DNA of 64,000 bases from Inia geoffrensis (taxonomy: Eukaryota; Chordata; Mammalia; Artiodactyla; Iniidae): assembly GCA_036417435.1 (NCBI GenBank), contig CM070901.1, positions 6,112,001 through 6,176,000 on the forward strand. The letters run 5' to 3'. Positions 23,885-34,692 of this stretch are shown here, in pieces. The notes below the pieces were generated by a model, which was not told the origin of the DNA, did no database searches, and worked only from the letters and a program-made list of their open reading frames with translations. A program made the position numbers and the translations under genes. Position 1 is the stretch's first letter. Every line of letters starts with the position of its first letter.

Positions 23885-24990
23885 CATTCCTGGAAATAGA
23901 CCCTCTCCTCTGGAGTGCCTTGACATCATCCTCTTTGCCTAAGTGGGAGGAAGGTGTGGGTCCCACAGCACCCCACTTCTTCCTCATTTGGGTACTACTT
24001 GGGCTCCCACCAGTTTGTCCACCTGTCCACCTGTGATGAGTTCCCCATCACTGAAAAACATTCTAGACCATCCTCACAGAGACTATGGTGCCCTTGCAAG
24101 CCACCCCTGGTTATCTCTTGGTTCTACAATGAGGGAGTGGGAACAGCAGGTGATGAGATTATTAGGCTAGTCAGATTTCCCTATTTGTTCATGCAGATCC
24201 TGCTGGCTATCAAGCCCAATTAAATCCCTATAAGGGTCAGTTCTATCTGTCCATGACACAACCCAGATCTTAACTGACAAACTCGGACATGGAAAAGGCA
24301 GCTACAGGCAAAATAGCAAAATTGACCAACAGAAAAAAACAGGTAAAAATGGTAATTACACGCCCTCCCCTAGACGATGTGGGCAAGGATCTTCCCAAAG
24401 CCGTCTCTGGGTCTGGTTTTTCAAACATGAAGTCTCAGTGGGGAAGATGGATGAACCCCCCAGGCCAGGTACAAGGCATGGAGAGTGCCATGGGTGACCT
24501 GCTAGGGTCCTCATGGTGGTCCCCATGACTAATATGAGTGCTATGCCCTCTGACCCTTCCCATGAATCTGGAGATGAATTGGAGTGCCCCAGAAACTTTG
24601 ACCCAGATCTTTTGAGCTTTCAAAAAACAACAAAACAAAATACAAAAAGACAAGACAGTACCAGAGGTTAAGCCAAGGTCCATCTACCCCCAGGAGAACA
24701 GGAAGCCCTATGCCAAGGTTACAGTCCAATAGGGAGGTAGGGAAGAATCACAGCTGCTGATATGGGGGCTGAGGCCACCACCTCTGGGACCATTGACCAA
24801 GCTGACTATAGGTGGATCCCTTAGTGCCTCTACAAACCCCCACTGCTGAGCCTCCTGCTACTGAATGAATAGGTCTATTATCCATGTGCCATCTTGCTCA
24901 CTTTCGCCCCCAGTCCCTGCCAGAAAGTACTTCAATCAGGGCCATCCTCGCACGGCATACGGAAGACCACGCACCTACCCTACCACCCTC
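23885..24990 (+). mobile_element. Probable upstream part of a decayed endogenous retrovirus
   Basis: This 1.1 kb block is clearly more GC-rich than its neighbours and lies between a reversed L1 and the reverse-transcriptase remnant at 24,990. It contains several short open + strand frames (for example 24,289-24,528, rich in Lys, Pro and Gly), but I recognise no gag or protease motif. Position and composition suggest it belongs to the same retroviral copy. This is inference only. Confidence 0.3.
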
Positions 24991-25515
24991 ACCTAGTGCT
25001 GTTATTCCTCAAAAACAATACTGGCTGCCTGAGGGAGAAAAATAAACAGCTGCCCTCATTGCTGAGCTCCAGGAAGTCAAAGCCCTCTCTGAGATTATTT
25101 CTCTATTCAGTAGCCCCATCTTGCCTGTGTGGAAGGCTGCAGGTACCTGGTGAGTCACCATGTGTAATAAATGGCTCAACACTGTAGTTCAGCACTTGGG
25201 GCCTGCAGTGCTTCCCTGACATTGTGATTGCTACAGGCTATGGCCCAAACTGAGGGTACTTGGTAATTGACATTGCGAAGGCACTTTTAAGCATTCTTTT
25301 CCACCAGGACGATCAGGATAACTTGCCCTCACATGGAATGGGTTACACCTTGAATGTCCTTCCACAAGCCTGTCCAAATTCCTGGGGTCTTTGCCATATT
25401 GAAGGGTTGGCCATGACTTGGAACAAGTCCCAATCTTGGAGGGAACATTTTCCATCATGTAGATGACATCTTTCCGGTGGGCCTAGACCAGGATACCATC
25501 TTATGCTGAACTCCT
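24990..25515 (+). pseudogene. Endogenous retrovirus (ERV-L-like) pol remnant, reverse transcriptase
   Basis: Reverse-transcriptase landmarks appear in the right order and spacing on the + strand, but in different frames with stops between them. QKQYWLPEGEK (25,010-25,042) precedes a stop. SSPILPVWKAAGTW (25,109-25,150) resembles the N-terminal fingers block and is followed by a stop. VIDIAKALLSILFHQDDQDN (25,263-25,322) covers motif A, with its first Asp at 25,269. LNVLPQA (25,350-25,370) corresponds to the LPQG block. HVDDIF (25,456-25,473) corresponds to the YxDD motif, with His in place of Tyr. Class III (ERV-L) is my best guess, from the block after GTW and the VIDIA context. The copy is long dead: at least three frame changes and several stops. 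No integrase or envelope is seen downstream. Confidence 0.72.
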
Positions 25516-25539
25516 GAATTTTCCATCCTAATAATCTCA

Positions 25540-25640
25540 CCTAACCCTAATTACTTCCCTTAAGTCCCGTATCCAAGTACCATTACATTGGGGGTTAGGG
25601 ATTCAACATATGGATTTGGGGGGAACACATTCAGTCCATA
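25540..25640 (-). mobile_element. MaLR LTR end fragment, reversed
   Basis: The order ctaattacttcccttaagtc, accattacattgggggttag, gattcaacatatggatttgg and acattcagtccataacac is the reversed 5' end of an MST/MLT1A-type LTR. It directly follows the ERV-L-like remnant but in the opposite direction, so it is not that element's own LTR in normal arrangement. Confidence 0.7.
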
Positions 25641-26290
25641 ACACGTATCTCCATATCTCCTATTCATCTTCCCTTGATTACCTCTTTTCACCCTATTGAA
25701 TTTGCTTTTCACTGGACATACTTCTGCCCCATGGCCTTTCATACTTCTTGTTGTTTCATACTTCTTGTTTCATCATCCCACATTCCACTCCCTCAGCTTC
25801 AATAATTGGCTCACCTCAGTAAATAATTTCCTAATTCTACTCTTGAATATTATAACAGTCTTATTCTCCCACCTAGTTTATTTTCTTTCATAGCACTAAT
25901 CATCTAGTAATAGTCTACATAACATAACATTTTAGGATCTGTCTCTCATGAAAATTTAAACTCTATTAGAGCAGAGATTTAATTTAAAAAAAGAATTATT
26001 GTTATATCCCCAACTTCTACAGTCATGTATGCATACAACTGAAAATGTGTACTTTTAATGGAATCAAATTACAATGCAGTAATTTGAGTCACCTAAGGAA
26101 ATACATAACTGAAATTATTAAAATTATGATTGAATATCAGTAACAAAATTTGTTGTTTAATATCTGTTTTTCCATTATTAGATTGTGAGCTCTATGGAGT
26201 AATGACTTTTCTGCATTATTCGGTACTGAAATATTAGCAGTTTGGACACTGCCTTGCTTATCATTGGAGCTCAGTGAGTACTGTTGAGTA
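25641..26290 (+). repeat. L2-like 3' fragments in AT-rich sequence
   Basis: Two stretches resemble the L2 3' end. Near 25,850-26,000, cttattctcccacctagttt is followed by ctctattagagcagagattt. Near 26,170-26,290, attagattgtgagctctatg is followed by tcattggagctcagtgagta. Both are weak. Confidence 0.4.
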
Positions 26291-26936
26291 TATGACTATA
26301 TCTCTATCATCTATCTATCTTATATAATGATACCTTGTTGCCAGTTGGACTCCCGTTGTTGGATTTTCTGCTTTGAACTATAAAACTCTTACCTAAATTA
26401 CTATGCATTGTTTTGTATTATCTATGTGGTATCTCTGTGTTACAGCAATAGAAAATCCAAGAAACTCAATTAAGTGTAGGAATAACCCTTCCTTTTAAAC
26501 TTAAAAGATAGCTTTTAGAGAAATTTTCAATTATTTTACAGAGAACTTTTTTTTTTAATTCAACTACCTTAATAAACCTAGTTTGTCAAAATAAATGCCA
26601 TCTGCAGCCTTATGTATCGTGTTCATTGAAATGATTCATTTGTGGACAAATCAGTTGCTGTGTAATGTTTTCCATGAAGTCTGGCACAGCTGGTTTTTAA
26701 TTTGTCTGTAAAGTGAAACCATTCCCTTTGGAGTAAATGTTTTCATTTGGATACTTCAATTTGTCATGTTTGCAAACAGTGTTTTTCTCACTTTATGGGC
26801 AAAGAAAAGTGTAATAAGGGAGTAAATCTGAACACATACAAATACACCTTAAGTAATTTCTTTCCCCATTAGCTGGCTTCTTATTCTAGATAAATAGATA
26901 ATATTCAAAAATAAATTAATGGCCAGAATATTCAAT
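26291..26936. other. Unassigned AT-rich sequence
   Basis: No gene or recognised repeat apart from a short CTAT run at 26,304-26,320. Confidence 0.4.
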
Positions 26937-26950
26937 AAAAAGGAACATGT

Positions 26951-27143
26951 GGGGCTTCCCTGGTGGCGCAGTGGTTGAGAGTCCGTCTGCCGATGCAGGG
27001 GACACGGGTTCATGCCCCAGTCCGGGAAGACCCCACGTGCTGCGGAGCGGCCGGGCCCATGAGCCGTGGCCGCTGAGCCTTTGCGTCCGGAGCCTGTGCT
27101 CCAAAATGGGAGAGGCCACAACAGTGAGAGGCCCGCATACCAC

Positions 27144-27171
<28 letters not shown>
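26951..27171 (+). mobile_element. CHR-2 SINE, young copy
   Basis: A full-length cetacean CHR-2-type SINE. The tRNA-like head has an A box (tggcgcagtgg, 26,964-26,974) and a B-box region (gggttcatgcc, 27,006-27,016). The GC-rich body ends in gagaggcccgcataccacc, and a pure A run of about 32 bases follows (27,145-27,176). Target-site duplications are aaaaaggaacatgtg (26,937-26,951) and aaaaaggagcatgtg (27,172-27,186), with one mismatch. The long unbroken tail and clear duplications suggest a recent insertion. Confidence 0.95.
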
Positions 27172-27178
<7 letters not shown>

Positions 27179-27294
27179 AGCATGTGCACATTTGGCTTAA
27201 CCTATTTAAATTATGACACAGTTATCCAAATAAACACATTTGCTTAGAACTTTACAAGACATTTCCACCTACTTAATATACTTAATACAAACCT

Positions 27295-27495
27295 GGAGAC
27301 TTCCCTGGCGGTCCAATGGTTAAGACTTCACCTTCCAAAGCAGGGGTGTGGGTTTGATTCTTGGTCAGGGAGCTAAGATCCCACATGCCTCAGAGCCAAA
27401 ACACCAAAAAGCATAAAGTAGAAGCAATATTGTAACAAACTCAGTAAAGATTTTAAAAATGGTCCACATGAAAATAAATCTTTAAAAACAGACAA
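27295..27495 (+). mobile_element. CHR-type SINE, short-body variant
   Basis: Head ggagacttccctggcggtcc with B box gggtttgattctt, then ctaagatcccacatgcctca, and a distinct tail block: agcaatattgtaacaaactc, taaagattttaaaaatggtc, cacatgaaaataaatcttta. The tail differs from CHR-1 and CHR-2, which marks another subfamily. Confidence 0.85.
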
Positions 27496-27857
27496 ACAAA
27501 CTTAATGAGTTTGGGACAAGGAGCACTGCTGCTGTTTTGTAAATGTAGGGGAGAAAACCAAACATTATGAATTGACTTGTCCCTTAATTCCAGGGTCAAG
27601 AATAATGCCCTGATTCATTTTGTTCTAGTTCAATATTTTTCTCTGTTCCGTATGTTAGTCTACACCAATTATCAGTAGGTCATGAACTTGGCTTTGTCGT
27701 CGCTGACATGAAAATATGTCTACACTTAGCTTTCAGACTTCCTTAAAATCCATACTGCTTTAAAGCAAACAAAGGTGACCAAGGAGTGAAATGAAGATAA
27801 CTACATTCAAATATTAAGCCATGATTTTAATGTCATTATCATACCTGGTGAATATAT

Positions 27858-28001
27858 TTTTTTAATTTTAAATTTTATTTATTTATTTTTTTGGTTATAC
27901 CACACAGCCTGGGGGATTTTAGTTCCCCCAGTAGAGATTGAACCCGGGCCCTCAGCAGTAGGAGCACAGAGTCCTAACCACTGGACCACCAGGGAATTCC
28001 C
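27858..28001 (-). mobile_element. Short CHR-type SINE, reversed, with target-site duplications
   Basis: A T-rich tail at 27,858-27,889, then cacacagcctgggggatttt and agattgaacccgggccctca (reversed B box), ending ggaccaccagggaattcccc (reversed head). The duplication cctggtgaa is at 27,844-27,852 and 28,002-28,010. Confidence 0.9.
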
Positions 28002-28010
28002 CCTGGTGAA

Positions 28011-29930
28011 ACTTATCTAGGCTGAAAAGGTAGAACAGTTGAGGGAAAGCCCAGATGTGCTACTTTGGAGGGTAGAGTGTGTTTCAATAAGAGTGCACAG
28101 GCCCTATTTCATCAAAGAGTAGTTGACAAGTAGCATGTTTGGCATCACAACCGTATATTAAGGTTTAGCTTTATAATGCTTTCATGCCTCATTTCTTATG
28201 CATAAACCTATTTCAATAATTATGATAAAATAACGCTATCTTTGCATCTATTGTTTCAACGTGGGGGTTTACATCCATGTTTAACAGAAATCTAGGTTTT
28301 AACAGGCCCTACAGGTGATGCTGATGCAATCTAAGTCATGAGCACCACTAAGTTAGGGTGTAGGGTGAACCTTTGGAACAAAGAGCTCCCATAACAGTGG
28401 CTCAAAGATAATAGATATTTGATTTTCCTTCAAATAGGAATCTAGATGCAGGAGGGCAATTCTTGTTAGTCCGTGGTGCCATTGTCATAGGTGACTTTGT
28501 TACAGGGACCCAGTTGCTGTCATTCTAAGTGTATAGTTTAGCCTGAGAAAGTGGGAAAGACAAGGTATGGAACTATTGGTGAAGGAGATGCTTACCGCTC
28601 CAAAGATCAACCCCTAGTTCTTGGTGGATTTACCACTTGAAGTGTTTGGGACATACCACATGAAGTCCCAAACAGGTGGTCCTGTCCACTGGGTAGACCT
28701 CTTCTAAGAGGATCTTCAAGGACCAGAACAATTTAGCAGTTTCTGCCACAGCTTTTCACACATGAAGTCCTCAAATATATTTGTTTAATGAAAGTTGAAT
28801 ATATATCCTGGGGATAGCATTAACATACAGATAATTTTCATTTAGCAAAGTTTTCTGAAGAAATAAAGTTACAATGTAAACATTTTTGCTTTTCCTTTTC
28901 ATCTAGTGTTAGATGTTTCATCTCTCAATCTTAACATTAGCCAGGAGGGCTCTATGGAGTCTTACTTTGTATTCAACAAGCTGTTATTAATTTAGTAAAA
29001 GCCTTCTGATTTAGTACTCTAGGATGTTAAAGAAAGCATTTACTAAAACATCGCATAGATTTAGGTAAGTGCTTTGCTTTTATTGGGAATATGGCAGATG
29101 CCAGTCTAAATAAATTTCTGTATAATTGATTAGCAGCTGTCTCTCTGTAATGTCTAAGAAGCAACATAACACTTACCTAAGAATTCATCCTTTATTAGGT
29201 GAATAGTATGCTCTCAAAGGTAACTATGTCTCTAGGAAAAAGAAAAAATACGTAATATTTGACTAGAATTAAACCACTTTGTCAGGAACACTGCTAAATA
29301 TTTCCCCATATAGTAGCTAATTTAACAATGTCATTGGCAGTAAAGCTATTTCTCTAAGAAAGGGTTGGATAAAGGAGAAATTAAAGAGGAGATAGGGTAG
29401 GATGTAAAATTAGGGAGAAGGGGAGGATAAAACGTGGAGGATATGAGTTCAGGAAGACAGGCCACCGAGTTAGGGAGAATCCTCGGCAAAAATCACAGAG
29501 GTGAGAAGAAAATTACAGTAAAATCATAGGTAACTCCAATAGGCCCTCAACCATGCCCAGTAATTCTACTTTGTTTTTCCAGTTAGCTCTTTTAAGCTTG
29601 TTTTCCTATTTTCAGTGAGGGGTCTTACACACATTTTCTAATGTGCCTGGCTTTCTAATTCCACCCCTACTTCCTTCCAACTCATAGTCTCAGTTTATAT
29701 TTTGTTGTGATTATACTATTAGGTATAGGAGCTTCATATTTCTGATGTGACTGAAACCATCCTCTTGCTCCTATTTAGGGGAAAGAATCTCTTCCAGCAA
29801 ATGCCAATGCCTCCATATTTTCTCTCATCTCAGACCCTCCTATTCTCAGAAACTTCACTCCATAAGTGTGCACCCCTTTCTCATATATCGTCAAAGTAAT
29901 TCTCTCTAAAAGGTAATCTCATCAGAACAC
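28011..29930. other. Unassigned sequence
   Basis: About 1.9 kb without a recognisable gene. Short weak resemblances to old DNA-transposon and L2 sequence occur (for example gttttaacaggccctacagg near 28,296), but none is good enough to name. Confidence 0.35.
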
Positions 29931-30208
29931 AATGACTCTCAGGGTCCGCAGACCCTGCCCAGCCATCACTGAGGGAGCCAGGTGCCCAGGATCCCGCCGG
30001 CCCTCAGGCTTTTCCTTTAAACTGGAGAGAATCATTTGTAGCAAATACCAGTGAGGTGAATTCCCAGCTGCCAACAACTGCCCTTCATCGAGAACAGCCC
30101 AACCACAGAGGCGGACCTGAAGTAATGCTGTGCAAAGTCCTTGCAGCTGAACCCTGACCTCTGGCCACCTCCTGCGGTGGAAAACTGATCAAAGCTGGAC
30201 CAAGTTTT

Positions 30209-30423
30209 TTTTGTTGTTTTTTTTTGTGTGTGCGGTACGCGGGCCTCTCACCGTTGCGACCTCTCCCGCTGCGGAGCACAAGCTCCGGACGCGCAGGCTC
30301 AGCGGCCATGGCTCACGGGCCCAGCCGCTCCGCAGCATGTGGGATCTTCCCGGACCGGGGCACGAACCCGCGTTCCCTGCATCGGCAGGCGGACTCCCAA
30401 CCACTGCGCCACCAGGAAAGCCC
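30209..30423 (-). mobile_element. CHR-2 SINE, reversed, in the GC-rich segment
   Basis: Reversed CHR-2: T-rich tail, then gcgggcctctcaccgttgcg, ending in gccaccaggaaagcccc. The perfect 14-base duplication ctggaccaagtttt lies at 30,195-30,208 and 30,424-30,437. The long frames of 99 and 120 codons over it are SINE-derived. Confidence 0.95.
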
Positions 30424-30528
30424 CTGGACCAAGTTTTGAAACTTGAGCAGAGTCTGAAGCCAGCTGAAGCTCTTACCTGGATGACAGTGTCCGTGTACTC
30501 CAGGTGCTGAGGCCTCTGTGCACCACGA

Positions 30529-30720
30529 CCCATGGGGACCGCTGCTGCCATTAGGTCGCCGAGGCAGGGACGCGGGGGAGGTTCACGACTGCTTCGAGGC
30601 CTGGGCCTGGCGGGTGGGCCGCCGAGCCGAGGGCTCTGGAGCGCCGCAGGACACGGCCCTCAGCCTGTCGCCGGCCCCCAGCTCACCCGCCCGCCCCTGA
30701 GCCAGAGGAACTGGAGGGCC
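30529..30720 (-). promoter_or_regulatory. CpG-island-like core, candidate promoter
   Basis: About 18 CpG dinucleotides in roughly 180 bases, counted by eye, in a window where CpG is otherwise rare outside young SINEs. CCCGCCC-type Sp1-like matches lie near 30,688-30,698. Retained CpGs imply an unmethylated germline state or recent arrival. The strand is set by the splice donor at 30,476; divergent transcription is equally possible. Confidence 0.4.
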
Positions 30721-30850
30721 CTGGGAGAAGGCCGAGCTCCGCCTCTCACTGCACTCTGCCATGAGGACCACGGCCAGGCTGGCTGCTGAAGGTGCTGTAC
30801 CTTTAAGCGCAGCGCTAAAGGAGCTGGACCTTTACATTTTCATTTCCCAG

Positions 30851-31200
30851 AAGCCTGCAATATCTGCACGTTGCCAGACCCTCATCCTCAAGTGTTGCTG
30901 GCACTGGCTCCACACCCTTTCACTCTTCATCTCATACCAACACAGCTTCGTGTTTCTCCATCTGCTGAAACCATCCTTTCCACTATCACGAATGAACTCT
31001 GTGTTGGCCACTCCACAGGTACATACTTTTTATCTCCTCACTCTATTCAATAGTCGAGAGACATTGAATCCAATGGTTGATTCTCCCTTTGTCAAATGAG
31101 CTACTATCGTTTAGATTCCTTCATAAGAGGCACTCCTGGATTTCCTCATTCATCTCTGTTTCTTCTTTTCTAGACCATTTTTTTTTCTAGACCTGTCCTT
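30851..31200 (+). repeat. L2-like LINE fragment
   Basis: Blocks ccatcctttccactatcacg and gaatccaatggttgattctc, then ctcctggatttcctcattca, follow the order of the L2 reverse-transcriptase region. Weak. Confidence 0.35.
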
Positions 31201-32342
31201 TCTACATAATTCCTAAATATGGTGCTTTGAATAACCTCCCTCTTCCTCATTGGATTTCAAGTGAAATAAGAAATAAAAGAAGTAGGTTAAGCATATGGGA
31301 GCAAAATATAGTATTTGTAAATGATGACGTCAACATTTAAGACTGTGGCTTATATATGTGGGCTAAGAGTCTTCCTAATAACAGACCCTGGATATAGACA
31401 GAGTCACTCAGACAATCACAGTTTAGAACCATCCTACCTACACACACTTCGTCAAAGTTGGCTCCCTAGAAAAAGAGGAGAGGAAAAAACAGAGCTAAGC
31501 TTAAGCAGGATCATTATGCAACTGAATATGTGCCATTATGAGAGGATGGGAGAGGAATGAACTCAGCAGTGCTATGTTTCTTCTCTGTGGAAGGAAACAT
31601 CGTAGCTGGGTGTGAATGGGTACAGGCAATCGCCATAAGAGCTGGAACTCTGGAGGTTGTATAAAGAAATAAAAGCCATAAACACTACGTGACAAGTAAG
31701 TGACAAGTGTATAAACAGATGAGAGAAGACAACAGAATGAGAAAGGCCTTCCTAGGCTACCCAATAGAAAATAGCATCCTTACCCACTTACCCAATGCTT
31801 GCTTTCCTCTTAATACCACTTACAAGCTGACACAAATAGTTACTCATTTATGATTTACCTAAATTACAAAAAAAAAAAAAAAATTCCTTGAGTACACGAT
31901 CCAAGATGTCTCCTCAGTATCTATAACAGTAACCTGAATGAAGTAGGCATTGTTGAGTGAATGAATAAATGAATTCAAAAACAAGACAAATATATAAAGT
32001 GTCATATCACTTCCTTGATGGAAGAGATTGCTGCTCTCTAGGCTTCAAGGAGATACAATTTGAGCAGGACTATAAAGAATACAATTGTTCTAAGTAAGAT
32101 CATGACCAGAAGCAAAGCTGACAAAAAATCATGAGACGTTTTTGGGTCTGTGGTATTTATTAGCATTGACATTACATGAACTTCTTTTTATCGCTGTAGT
32201 GTAAAGAAACATCATAAAATATGTGGGAGATTAAAATCACACATTTAATTTTTAAATTTATTTTCCCAGCAAAATGATTAGAAGTTATTGACTTTAATGT
32301 GTAACTTATAAACTTCTATGTTCTGGAGAAGAATACGTAGTG
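31201..32342. other. Unassigned sequence
   Basis: No gene recognised. An A run at 31,868-31,883 is followed by an L2/MIR-like tail (gtaggcattgttgagtgaatg, near 31,945). Confidence 0.35.
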
Positions 32343-32388
32343 GTGCGTGTGTGTGTGTGTGTGTGTCTACACACACACGCACACACAA
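32343..32388. repeat. (TG)n followed by inverted (CA)n
   Basis: A TG run of about 24 bases (32,343-32,366) is followed, after a tac spacer, by a CA run of about 18 bases (32,370-32,387). The two arms are complementary and could fold into a hairpin or adopt Z-DNA. Both arms contain one TGCG/CGCA unit. Confidence 0.85.
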
Positions 32389-34234
32389 GTGTATATGTAT
32401 AACTGTCCCTACAAAGAAATAATATTTAAAAAGTACATGTTTATTAAAATACATATAAATCATATTTTAAAAATCTTTTTTCTTATCTACTTACTTCCAG
32501 AAATTACAAATGAATTATTGCCTAAATTTTCCCAAAATTGACATACCGGCAAAGGCATTTTTCCTCCAATTACTATAGTCTGTATATTCTGTTTTTCTTA
32601 CTTCAAAGTTTTTTAGCAGAGTGAGTTTTTTTTTTCTTTTTTTAATTTCCTGGGTTCAGACACGTCCTATAAGTAATCACATGCTATTTTATTTTCTGTG
32701 GGTTCTGTTAAGTGCAGAAAGAAGTAATGTAGCCTGAAAAATAATATGTAAAAAGAGTCTATGCTTATTAGCTGTAAGTTGGTGCACTGAAAAGCTAATG
32801 TGAGATTGGAAAATATTCTAGTATTCTTTTTCTTCAAGATCAAAATTTCAAAAGACTAGGGAGCAATCAAGAATAGCACAGGTAAGATTCCTGCTGTTTC
32901 TCACTAGGGGGTTCAATAATCATCTGATTCTTTTCTTATAATATCACACAAAATTGCTTGTATTAGGCAATAGCTGGTATCAAAAGGACACGATTATGAG
33001 TGAGATAGCTTTCTATGATCTATAGACTATATCTGATTTTTATTTTTGCATTTTATGCATATTGATTGGATAAATGTGAATAGTACCTATTAGATTGAAT
33101 AGCTTAGCTTACAAATGAAATTTTAATTGTTTTGAGTTTGCCTACACATTTTTACGCTTTTAACTGTAATTTAAGACCTGAATTGTATGTGGCTTTTTAC
33201 TCAGAACTTAGCCAAAAGACCTAGAAAGGTCGATTTCATTGCTCTTCTATCTGAAAGATATTTTAGTTAAAGAACTGAGTGCATTTATAACCATCATATT
33301 TCAGCTGAGAATACTTTTTAAAAGTCCACATCATTTGTGGCCCTCTGAAGATTTTGTCTGCCCTAGACAAGTAGCAAGGTCCAACAGAGGGGCCAGTAGG
33401 CCAAGCATATTTTATCATTGCCCATTGTGAAACTTTGGGCAAGAAGAAGGTTTTAGAACTCTGATCTTTAAAAAATAGTGTGTAACTGTATTTCTACTAG
33501 TTCTCAGGCATGCATGATGATTTAGAGAACATTAATTATTTATGAAGCTTTTCTAATAAAGAGCACATATACTTTTCCTACCACACATGGATGTATTAAG
33601 CATACCTTTTTTTGAGGTGAAGATAAAAATCTCTCTTGCAAATATTATTTTCATTCAGTAACTGAAGAAAGAATATCTACAAAAGTCAACACACATTCAG
33701 AAGTGGCAACACTGTCTCTGAAAAGAAATTTATTTACATATATTCTATATAATTTCAATTTGGCATTTTGTACTTTGGTTTTTAAAAAATAACATAACTG
33801 CATAGTTATTATTTTAATATCATCATTTGCCTTATTGATTTTGCTCTGATTTTTTATAGTTTGTGTTTTCCAAAATTATAAATAATAGCACAATTAAAAA
33901 TTGGTGAGTTAATTTTTGGGGGGAATCTTTAGAAACACTGTTATCTCCTTGGTGTATAATAAATGACAGAGAATAAAAGAGCAAATATGGAAAAAAGGAA
34001 GTTAATGCCAGCATTAACTTGAGTCTTCCTTTTTCATGTTCCTATCTATGGTTTTGTTTTATATAATTCATGATTAGTTTTTTTCTATGTAAAATATATG
34101 TCTACATAATTACCTCTCTTAGAAGTATTAACTAACATTAGGTAAGCAGATAAATAAATTATTAATTATTCCAATATAATATTTTTTCTTTTTCTTTTCA
34201 TATTTTAATTTTTTTTCATTCATTAAGGGGATGT
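32389..34234. other. Unassigned AT-rich sequence
   Basis: About 1.85 kb of AT-rich sequence with no recognisable gene or repeat. Confidence 0.45.
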
Positions 34235-34330
34235 TTCTTAATACACCAAATATTTATTGAGGGCTTATTAGGTGCTGAGTTTAGTTCTCATTCTCAAGGA
34301 GCCTAAATTATATTAGGAATCTTCACCTGG
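34235..34330 (-). repeat. L2 3' end fragment, reversed
   Basis: The order accaaatatttattgagggc, ttattaggtgctgagtttag, ctcattctcaaggagcctaa is the reversed L2 3' end. Confidence 0.6.
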
Positions 34331-34539
34331 CAAATGCTAGTATGCTTCAATATCCAAGAGAACAAACAATGATATGATACTGCATTTCTATCAGATTAGC
34401 ACCTCTTGCAATTTCCTTGTTACCTTGCAACTGTTTATTGATCATACAGGATGACAAGGGCACTTCTAGGCAATGGGGATACATTGGAAGCCAAAACTGT
34501 CAAAATTTTTCCTTTTTTGAGTTTATTTTTCTAATGCCA

Positions 34540-34692
34540 AGCTCACTATCAAAACAGAGCTCTGTGTGCCTGAGTCCAGCTCAGATCACCCAGCAGAAAT
34601 ACCCCACTGATTCAGCGGCTTGAGCATTGTTGGTTTAAGCCACTGAGATTTTGAGTGGTTTGTTCTATAGCAGCAAGTAATTGATATAGGCC
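34540..34692 (+). mobile_element. MaLR (MLT1-type) LTR 3' end
   Basis: Ends in ggtttaagccactgagattt, tgagtggtttgttctatagc and aagtaattgatatagg, the typical MLT1 3' terminus. The upstream part is diverged. Confidence 0.65.

Larger units (their letters stand above)
29935..30850. other. GC-rich segment with CpG-dense core and possible minus-strand first exon
   Basis: A segment of about 0.9 kb far richer in GC than the rest of the window, split by a CHR-2 SINE (30,209-30,423). On the minus strand an open stretch starts at an ATG at 30,551 (MAAAVPMGRGAQRPQHL...) and meets a strong splice-donor match, CAG|GTAAGA, with the GT at 30,476-30,475. The CpG-dense core lies just upstream of it. Further down the minus strand, a pyrimidine-rich stretch ending in ccgcag sits near 30,176-30,188 and could act as an acceptor. 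If the SINE and one duplication are ignored, the minus-strand frame stays open into the sequence below 30,194. I do not recognise the product. It could be a promoter and first exon of a lncRNA or gene, a retrocopy fragment, or chance. Confidence 0.4.

Noticed and set aside
26951..27020. tRNA gene
   Set aside because: The A-box/B-box arrangement is the tRNA-derived SINE head; no cloverleaf with a proper acceptor stem is present, and a CHR body follows.
30189..30551. 120-codon minus-strand frame as a gene
   Set aside because: About 70 of its codons are CHR-2 SINE sequence. Only the first part (30,477-30,551) is of interest, as a possible first exon.
30781..30835. Imperfect palindrome tttaagcgcagcgctaaa as an operator
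   Set aside because: Short and imperfect, with no supporting context.
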